In this document: piece after piece, positions 6,809-11,961 of the stretch
Layout of the letters: the number at the start of each line of letters is the position of its first letter
Position numbering within the stretch: the first letter of the stretch is position 1
Assembly: GCA_016213865.1 (NCBI GenBank)
Contig: JACQZL010000256.1
Coordinates: forward strand, 1 to 11,961
DNA: 11,961 nucleotides
Direction: 5' to 3'
Source: Candidatus Rifleibacteriota bacterium
GTDB taxonomy: Bacteria; UBP17; UBA6191; JACPRK01
Made by a program: the position numbers and the translations under genes
Notes under the pieces: model-generated
Database searches by the model: none
What the model saw: the letters and a program-made list of their open reading frames with translations, nothing else
Told to the model about the DNA's origin: nothing

Positions 6809-8439
6809 TGCCTCGTGCGGGGGCGAAGTCCCGACTGAAGGGCTCCTTCGCGCTGGTCCTCCACGCGCACTTGCCGTTCGTCCGTCACCCCGAGCACGAC
6901 GAGTTCCTCGAAGAAGACTGGCTCTTCGAGGCGATCACCGAGACCTACATCCCGCTCCTCGAGGTCTTCGAGAAGCTGCTCGAGGACGGAGTGCGGCTGA
7001 GAGTCAGCATGTCCGTGACGCCCACCCTGGCGTCAATGCTGGCCGACCCGCTGCTCCAGTCTCGCTACCGGCGCCGCATCGGCTGCCTGATCGAGTTGGC
7101 CGAGCGCGAGGTCCAGCGAACGCGCTGGCTTCCCGACTTTCAAGAGACGGCCCGGCACTACCTCGATCGCTTCCGGCGGTGCCGCGAGGTCTTCGAGGAC
7201 CGCTGCCACGGCAACCTCCTCGGCGCCCTGTCCGAGCTGGCCAGACAGGGGGGGCTCGAGCTGCTCACCTGCGCGGCGACTCACGGCTTTCTGCCGCTGC
7301 TGTCGGTCAACCCTGCCGCCGTGCGCGCTCAGATCTGGATGGGTGCCCGGTGCCACCGCCGGCTGCTGGGGCTCGAGCCGCGCGGCATCTGGTTGCCGGA
7401 GTGCGGCTACACGCCCGGTCTGGAGACCCAGCTCGCGCGAGAGGGAATCCGCTTCTTTCTGGTCGACGCCCACGGGGTCCTCTCGGCCACGCCCGCTCCC
7501 AAGCTCGGCGTCTTCGAGCCGGTGCGCTGCGGAGGCTCCGTGGCCGCCTTCGGCCGTGACCTCGAATCGTCACGCTCGGTCTGGAGCGCCAACGTCGGCT
7601 ATCCGGGAGACCCGGAGTACCGCGACTTCTACCGCGACATCGGTTACGACCTGGACTACGACTACGTGCAGCCGTACATCCGGCGGGCCGACCGGCGTAT
7701 TCCAATCGGCATCAAGTACCACCGGATCACGGGCCCGACCGATGCCAAGCTCCCTTACCGGCCCGAAGCCGCGCGGGAACGCGCGGCTGTCCATGCCGGC
7801 GACTTCGTCGGCAAACGCGTGGCGCAGGTCGAACGCGTGTTCGCCCAGACCGGCCGGCGGCCCATCGTCGTGTCACCCTACGACGCGGAGCTCTTCGGCC
7901 ACTGGTGGTATGAAGGCCCGCAGTTCGTGGATTTTATGCTGCGCAAGCTCCACTTCGACCAGCAGGTGCTCCGCGCGACCACCCCCGTGGAGTACCTCGA
8001 CGAACACCCGAACCTCCAGGAAGTGCGCCTGCCGTTCAGCAGTTGGGGCCACCACGGCTACGGTGAGGTCTGGCTCAACGAGAGCAACGACTGGATCTAC
8101 CCGCACCTCCACAAGGCCGCCGACCGCATGGTGCAGATGGCCGACCGCTTCCTGCACGCGAGCGGCCTGCCCGAGCGCGCCCTCAACCAGATGGCCCGCG
8201 AGCTGATGCTGGCGCAGTCGAGCGACTGGGCGTTCATCATGTCCCACCGCACGGCGGTCGAGTACGCGACCCGCCGCACGCGCGACCATCTGGGCCGGTT
8301 CGCGCAGCTCCACGATCAGCTCGATCGCGACGCCTCGGTCGACGAGCGCTTCCTGGCCGAGGTCGAATCGCGGGACAACATCTTCCCGGACCTCGATTTC
8401 CGCATCTACTCCACGCGCGTCCCGGTCCTGGGAGTGTGA
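6808..8439 (+). CDS. GH57 (DUF1957) 1,4-alpha-glucan branching enzyme
   Basis: A 543-residue GH57 enzyme of the branching-enzyme subgroup, which cuts an alpha-1,4-glucan and reattaches the piece through an alpha-1,6 bond to make glycogen-like polymer. The N-terminal HAHLPFVRHPE signature is at 19-29. The expected nucleophile is E198 in WLPECGYTPG and the expected acid/base is D359 in SPYDAELFGHWWYEGP. SSWGHHGYGEVW (411-422) and a helical C-terminal domain with LMLAQSSDWAF complete the family pattern, and the length matches bacterial and archaeal members. It should be cytoplasmic. The GTG start at 6808 shares its G with the upstream TAG stop (TAGTG), with GGGAG eight bases before it, so translation is coupled to the DUF4912 gene. 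Activity as a branching enzyme rather than an amylase is inferred from the subgroup motifs. Confidence 0.94.
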   Translation: MPRAGAKSRLKGSFALVLHAHLPFVRHPEHDEFLEEDWLFEAITETYIPLLEVFEKLLEDGVRLRVSMSVTPTLASMLADPLLQSRYRRRIGCLIELAEREVQRTRWLPDFQETARHYLDRFRRCREVFEDRCHGNLLGALSELARQGGLELLTCAATHGFLPLLSVNPAAVRAQIWMGARCHRRLLGLEPRGIWLPECGYTPGLETQLAREGIRFFLVDAHGVLSATPAPKLGVFEPVRCGGSVAAFGRDLESSRSVWSANVGYPGDPEYRDFYRDIGYDLDYDYVQPYIRRADRRIPIGIKYHRITGPTDAKLPYRPEAARERAAVHAGDFVGKRVAQVERVFAQTGRRPIVVSPYDAELFGHWWYEGPQFVDFMLRKLHFDQQVLRATTPVEYLDEHPNLQEVRLPFSSWGHHGYGEVWLNESNDWIYPHLHKAADRMVQMADRFLHASGLPERALNQMARELMLAQSSDWAFIMSHRTAVEYATRRTRDHLGRFAQLHDQLDRDASVDERFLAEVESRDNIFPDLDFRIYSTRVPVLGV

Positions 8440-8444
8440 GCGGC

Positions 8445-8486
8445 GGGGGTGGGTGGTCGGGTGGCTGGGTGGCTGGGTGGGGGCTG
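8445..8486 (+). other. G-quadruplex-prone G-run after GH57 gene
   Basis: Starting 6 bp past the GH57 stop, the plus strand carries five or more runs of three to five G (8445-8449, 8451-8453, 8459-8461, 8467-8469, 8475-8477, 8479-8483) separated by 1-5 bases, mostly TGGCT. This satisfies the usual G3+N1-7 rule for a quadruplex in the mRNA 3' region and on the non-template strand. It also keeps an 8-bp period (GGGTGGCT-like units from 8451), in phase with the array that follows. Confidence 0.6.
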
Positions 8487-8594
8487 CAAGGCTGCAAGGC
8501 TGCAAGGCTGCAAGGCTGTGAGGCTGCGGGGCTGCAAGGCTGCGAGGCTGCAAGGCTGCGAGGCTGCAAGGCTGCAAGGCTGCGGGGCTGCAAG
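8483..8594 (+). repeat. 8-bp tandem repeat array, 14 units of GCTGCAAG
   Basis: Fourteen consecutive 8-bp units with no spacer. Nine are GCTGCAAG exactly; the others are GCTGCGAG (two), GCTGCGGG (two) and GCTGTGAG (one). Variation is confined to bases 5-7 of the unit. The four preceding octamers (8451-8482, GGGTGGCT-like) continue the same period. The unit length is not a multiple of three and no gene motif is present, so the open frames crossing it (Leu-Ala-Ala-Leu-Gln-Pro on the minus strand) are artefacts. It lies entirely in the gap between GH57 and the MCP gene. A simple-sequence array like this is prone to slipped-strand length change. Confidence 0.9.
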
Positions 8595-8640
8595 GTGCGG
8601 CTGTCAGTAAGGCCACCATCACGACCGACCGTCCCCCTTC

Positions 8641-8693
8641 GGGCCTGACACCTAACACCTAACACCCAACACCTAACGACAGGGCCCAGTTTT
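8641..8693 (+). terminator. possible stem-loop terminator enclosing 7-bp repeats
   Basis: GGGCCTG (8641-8647) can pair with CAGGGCCC (8680-8687) as five G-C pairs, a bulged G and two further pairs, followed by AGTTTT. The 32-base loop contains four tandem 7-bp units, ACCTAAC, ACCTAAC, ACCCAAC and ACCTAAC (8650-8677). The stem plus short T-run resembles an intrinsic terminator for the DUF4912-GH57 transcript. The large loop, the bulge and the 200-bp distance from the GH57 stop make this uncertain. Confidence 0.3.
8650..8677 (+). repeat. 7-bp tandem repeat, 4 units of ACCTAAC
   Basis: Four consecutive 7-bp units, three ACCTAAC and one ACCCAAC, flanked by GAC on both sides. It is a second, unrelated short tandem repeat in the same intergenic region, 55 bp after the 8-bp array, and forms the loop of the stem described at 8641-8687. 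Confidence 0.85.
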
Positions 8694-8715
8694 CATTCCA
8701 GGAGCAGTCTGCGCG

Positions 8716-8724
8716 TGGTAAACT
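8716..8724 (+). promoter_or_regulatory. possible extended -10 promoter of the MCP operon
   Basis: TGGTAAACT is a TGN-extended -10 (TAAACT, 4/6 match), 32 bp before the GTG at 8756. The corresponding -35 position (8696-8701, TTCCAG) is a poor match, as is common when an extended -10 is used. It is the best candidate between the repeat region and the signalling operon. I found no GG-N10-GC sigma54 element here. Confidence 0.33.
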
Positions 8725-8755
8725 CACCACTGCGACGCCGGTCCTTCGCCGGTCG

Positions 8756-10066
8756 GTGTCGCGCTCTCGTGGAGGCGCCGGTCTGCTGCGGATCAAAAAC
8801 AAGCTGCTCCTGTCCATCGTGCTGCTGCTGGTACTGGCCGCCGTCTCTTCGTTCGTGGCCACGGAGTTCGTCGACTTCGGCACGCGGTCGGCCCTATCGC
8901 TGGTCCTGGCCCTCTCGCTGTTCATCGTCGGGCTCCTGGTCAGCATTTATCTGCAGATCGTGTCGGCCATCGACGCGGTTGGCGAGTCGCAGAAAGGGGG
9001 CGCTGTCTCCGACTTTCCCAGCGAGGTCGACTACCTGGCCCACTTCCTGGGCAGCTTTCGCGACCGGTTCTTCCGGGTGATGGACCTGGCCCGGCTGGGC
9101 GAGGAGTCGCTCAAGGAGGCCCGCAAGCAGATCGAGCAGTTTCGGAATACCATCCTCTCGATGGAGGAACTTCTCAAGCAGCGTGTCTCGGCCGCTCCCG
9201 AGGCTCTGACGGGCCTGGAGGGGATGCGGCGCATCACCAAGGACTTCAACGACCTTTCGGTGCGACACCGGGTTGCAACCGCCCAGATGGCCGAGGGGCT
9301 CGAAACCGTGGAGCGCAACACGCTGGAGGCGACCAAGCTCTTCGACGACGTGGTGCAACGGGCCCAGGCGTCGAGCCGCGCGGCGCGGGTGACAGCCGAG
9401 GGAATCGACCACATCCGCCGGGCGATGGGCACGGTCTCGACGGTCATCGGGAACCTCGGGACACGGCTGGAGCGAATCGGCGGCATCCTCGAAGTCATCG
9501 GCATCGTGGCGGAGCAGACCAATCTGCTGGCGCTCAACGCCGCCATCGAGGCAGCCCGGGCCGGCAAGCACGGGTCGGGCTTCGCCGTCGTGGCCGACGA
9601 GGTGCGCAAGCTCTCGGAGTCGAGTCATCGTGCGGCCATGGAGATCGGGGCCTTGCTCGAGGGCATCCGCCAGGACACCGAGGAAGCCATCCGCGCCAGC
9701 CGGGAAGGGACGCAGCGGGTGGAGGGCGGCATCGCGCTGGCGCTCGACTCGGACAAGACCTCGCGAGAGATCATCGACATCATCGACCAGGTCGAGGCCT
9801 ACATCGACGGAGTCGGCCGCTCGACCCTGACGCAGAAGACGTCCTCGCAGGAGCTGCTGCGCTTCGGCGAGGAGATCAACTCCGTGAGCGACCGCCTCAG
9901 CTCGGCCTCGGCCGAGGAGATCGAGACGGCCTCCCGGATCCGTGAGGAGCTTCGCAGGGTCCAGGACTCGGTAGATGAATTGAAACGCTATTCCGGGACC
10001 CTGGAGGAGATCGGGGGCACCCTGGGGCGAGCCTTCGAGAAGCTGTCCGCGGCGCGTCAGGTCTGA
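8756..10066 (+). CDS. membrane-anchored MCP-type signalling protein lacking a sensor domain
   Basis: A 436-residue methyl-accepting-chemotaxis-type protein. Two membrane helices (about 16-34 and 47-68) are separated by only about 12 residues, so there is no room for a periplasmic ligand domain. A HAMP-like segment (about 69-108) leads into a long antiparallel coiled coil whose tip is the canonical [20 protein letters not shown] at 251-270, followed by [14 protein letters not shown]. The arms on both sides of the tip are each about 155-165 residues. S383-A392 ([10 protein letters not shown]) fits the MCP methylation-site consensus. There is no C-terminal CheR-tether pentapeptide. The GTG at 8756 is the first conventional start but lacks a ribosome binding site. 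GGAGG at 8771 lies seven bases before a CTG at 8783 that would begin [10 protein letters not shown], so the true start may be there. The next gene supplies a CACHE sensor. The output target (CheA/CheW or other) is not in the window. Confidence 0.92.
   Translation: MSRSRGGAGLLRIKNKLLLSIVLLLVLAAVSSFVATEFVDFGTRSALSLVLALSLFIVGLLVSIYLQIVSAIDAVGESQKGGAVSDFPSEVDYLAHFLGSFRDRFFRVMDLARLGEESLKEARKQIEQFRNTILSMEELLKQRVSAAPEALTGLEGMRRITKDFNDLSVRHRVATAQMAEGLETVERNTLEATKLFDDVVQRAQASSRAARVTAEGIDHIRRAMGTVSTVIGNLGTRLERIGGILEVIGIVAEQTNLLALNAAIEAARAGKHGSGFAVVADEVRKLSESSHRAAMEIGALLEGIRQDTEEAIRASREGTQRVEGGIALALDSDKTSREIIDIIDQVEAYIDGVGRSTLTQKTSSQELLRFGEEINSVSDRLSSASAEEIETASRIREELRRVQDSVDELKRYSGTLEEIGGTLGRAFEKLSAARQV
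8771..8785 (+). promoter_or_regulatory. ribosome binding site suggesting a CTG start for the MCP gene
   Basis: GGAGG at 8771-8775 is followed after seven bases by in-frame CTG codons at 8783 and 8786, immediately before RIKNKLLL. That is the typical short basic N-terminus preceding the first membrane helix of an MCP. The upstream GTG at 8756 has no purine-rich site. The choice decides whether nine extra residues are present. Confidence 0.35.
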
Positions 10067-10096
10067 CGACCGGCCAGGCGGCAGCAGGGAGCCAAG

Positions 10097-11110
10097 ATGC
10101 AATTGTCAGCTTTGAAGACCGGGGCGGGCCCGAACGGACCGGCCGAGGAGTCCGTCGAGAGCGGTCCGGACCTCCGGGTCACGGTCCTCTCGCTCTCCAT
10201 CCTGCTGCTGATCGGCATCCTGCTGATCTTCACGGGGTACCAGGCCGCGGACACCGAGAAGGTTTTCTTTCGGGAAGTGGCCCTCAACGCCAACCAGGAG
10301 ATCGCGACCCTGGTGGGGCGCCAGTTCGCCCAGACGTTCACCAACTGCACGGCCCTGCTCGAAGACGTGGCGGGCTTTCCCTCGGCGGTCCAGCGCGACG
10401 CCCCGGTGATCGACGAGCTGTTCGGAGTGCTGCTGAGGCGGCACGACATCTACCGGGTCATCTACCTGCTGGACGAAGAGCTCAAGCCGGTCAAGCTCCG
10501 GTACAACATCGGCTCGGCCAAGTATCGGCCGATACCCGACGACAAGCTGGCGCTGCTCAAGCGCCACGAGGTGACGCGGCTCCTGACGGACTTCTACAAG
10601 AGCGAAGAGGACCCGGCGATCTCGTTCGCCTGCTCGGTCGTCGACAAGCAGTACAATTTCCGGGGCATCATCGGGGCCGAGCTGGACCTGAACTTCATCC
10701 AGGACATCATCACCAACGTCCGGGTGGGCCGCACCGGCGAGATCCTCCTGGCCGATCGGAGCGGCAAGATCATCTTCAGCTCGCCGGGCTTCACGGGTAT
10801 CGAGGAGTTCCGCCAGTTCGACGTCAAGAGGGCGTTCGACAAGGAGAAGGGCAGCTCGGAGTACGGGAAGACTGCCCGCCGCCTCGTGGCCTATCAACGC
10901 CTTCGAGGGATGCCCCTGAAGGCCCTGGACCCCATGCAGACCATCACTCCGATGACGGCCGAGATCCCCGACTGGCTGGTGGTCGTGCAACAGAACGCCC
11001 AGGAGGCGTACATGGTGGCCGATCGGATGAAGTACAACCTGATCATCCTGGTCGTGGTGGGCGTCATCGGGTTGCTGTTGATTGCCCGGTTGTGGGTCGA
11101 CAGTCTCTAG
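10097..11110 (+). CDS. stand-alone periplasmic CACHE sensor protein with two TM helices
   Basis: A 337-residue membrane protein: a short cytoplasmic N-terminus (1-27), a first membrane helix at about 28-47, a periplasmic region of about 265 residues (50-312), a second helix at about 313-331, and a cytoplasmic tail of only about six residues. The periplasmic part resembles a double CACHE domain. Its membrane-distal module contains [17 protein letters not shown], and its proximal module contains [19 protein letters not shown] and [14 protein letters not shown] domains bind small metabolites such as amino acids or organic acids; the ligand here is unknown. It lacks any HAMP, kinase, cyclase or MCP output, whereas the gene 30 bp upstream has MCP output and no sensor. 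AGGGAG five bases before the ATG is a good ribosome binding site. Interaction with the MCP-type protein through the membrane helices is inference. Confidence 0.9.
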   Translation: MQLSALKTGAGPNGPAEESVESGPDLRVTVLSLSILLLIGILLIFTGYQAADTEKVFFREVALNANQEIATLVGRQFAQTFTNCTALLEDVAGFPSAVQRDAPVIDELFGVLLRRHDIYRVIYLLDEELKPVKLRYNIGSAKYRPIPDDKLALLKRHEVTRLLTDFYKSEEDPAISFACSVVDKQYNFRGIIGAELDLNFIQDIITNVRVGRTGEILLADRSGKIIFSSPGFTGIEEFRQFDVKRAFDKEKGSSEYGKTARRLVAYQRLRGMPLKALDPMQTITPMTAEIPDWLVVVQQNAQEAYMVADRMKYNLIILVVVGVIGLLLIARLWVDSL

Positions 11111-11150
11111 AGCAGCGGCCCGGCCGGGTCGCAAAACGAGGTCCGTCAAG

Positions 11151-11961
<811 letters not shown>

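Noticed and set aside
8483..8594. CRISPR array or coding repeat protein in the GCTGCAAG array
   Set aside because: Units are 8 bp with no spacers and no cas genes nearby. The unit length is not a multiple of three, and the Leu-Ala-Gln-Pro frames have no start context.

Overview
The window is GC-rich, gene-dense bacterial chromosome with no tRNA, rRNA, CRISPR array, phage gene or insertion sequence that I can see. The gene content suggests a Gram-negative, environmentally responsive bacterium: RNase HII with a Bacillus-type N-terminal domain, a YraN-family protein, a GH57 branching enzyme paired with a DUF4912 protein, and several REC, GAF, CACHE and MCP-type signalling proteins. Deltaproteobacteria-like, Acidobacteria-like or Methylomirabilota/Rokubacteria-like lineages would all fit. 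This placement is inference from gene style only, and no marker gene settles it.

Left half (35-4679, all minus strand, transcribed right to left). The order is an NAPE-PLD/RomA-like metallo-beta-lactamase-fold hydrolase, ribonuclease HII (rnhB), a 72-residue carboxypeptidase-regulatory-like domain protein, a possible 22-codon ORF, a YraN/UPF0102 protein, and a REC-GAF-adenylate cyclase response regulator. Spacing from rnhB onward is very tight (11 bp, 9 bp, then GTGA and ATGA start/stop overlaps), so these look like one translationally coupled operon. A cAMP-producing response regulator thus sits at the end of a nucleic-acid housekeeping cluster.

Divergent intergenic region (4680-4834). A TTGCAA box, which is its own reverse complement, is placed so that it could act as the -35 element for promoters in both directions, with 17-bp spacers either way. 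A GC-rich hairpin lies just upstream of the hydrolase start.

Right half (4835-11961, all plus strand). First comes a two-gene unit. One gene encodes a 657-residue protein with a Rho-N-like domain, a long Ala/Pro/Lys histone-H1-like linker, DUF4912 and a C-terminal beta-rich domain. Its stop overlaps the GTG start of a GH57/DUF1957 1,4-alpha-glucan branching enzyme. Next is a 316-bp gene-free stretch holding a G-quadruplex-type G-run, an 8-bp tandem repeat array, a 7-bp repeat inside a stem-loop, and a probable promoter. The last unit is a signalling operon: a membrane MCP-type signalling protein with almost no periplasmic domain, a separate two-TM CACHE sensor with no cytoplasmic output domain, and an NtrC-type sigma54 activator response regulator cut by the window end. 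The most interesting reading is that the first two form a split chemoreceptor (sensor and output on different polypeptides) feeding a sigma54-dependent regulator. No histidine kinase, CheA or CheW gene is visible in the window.
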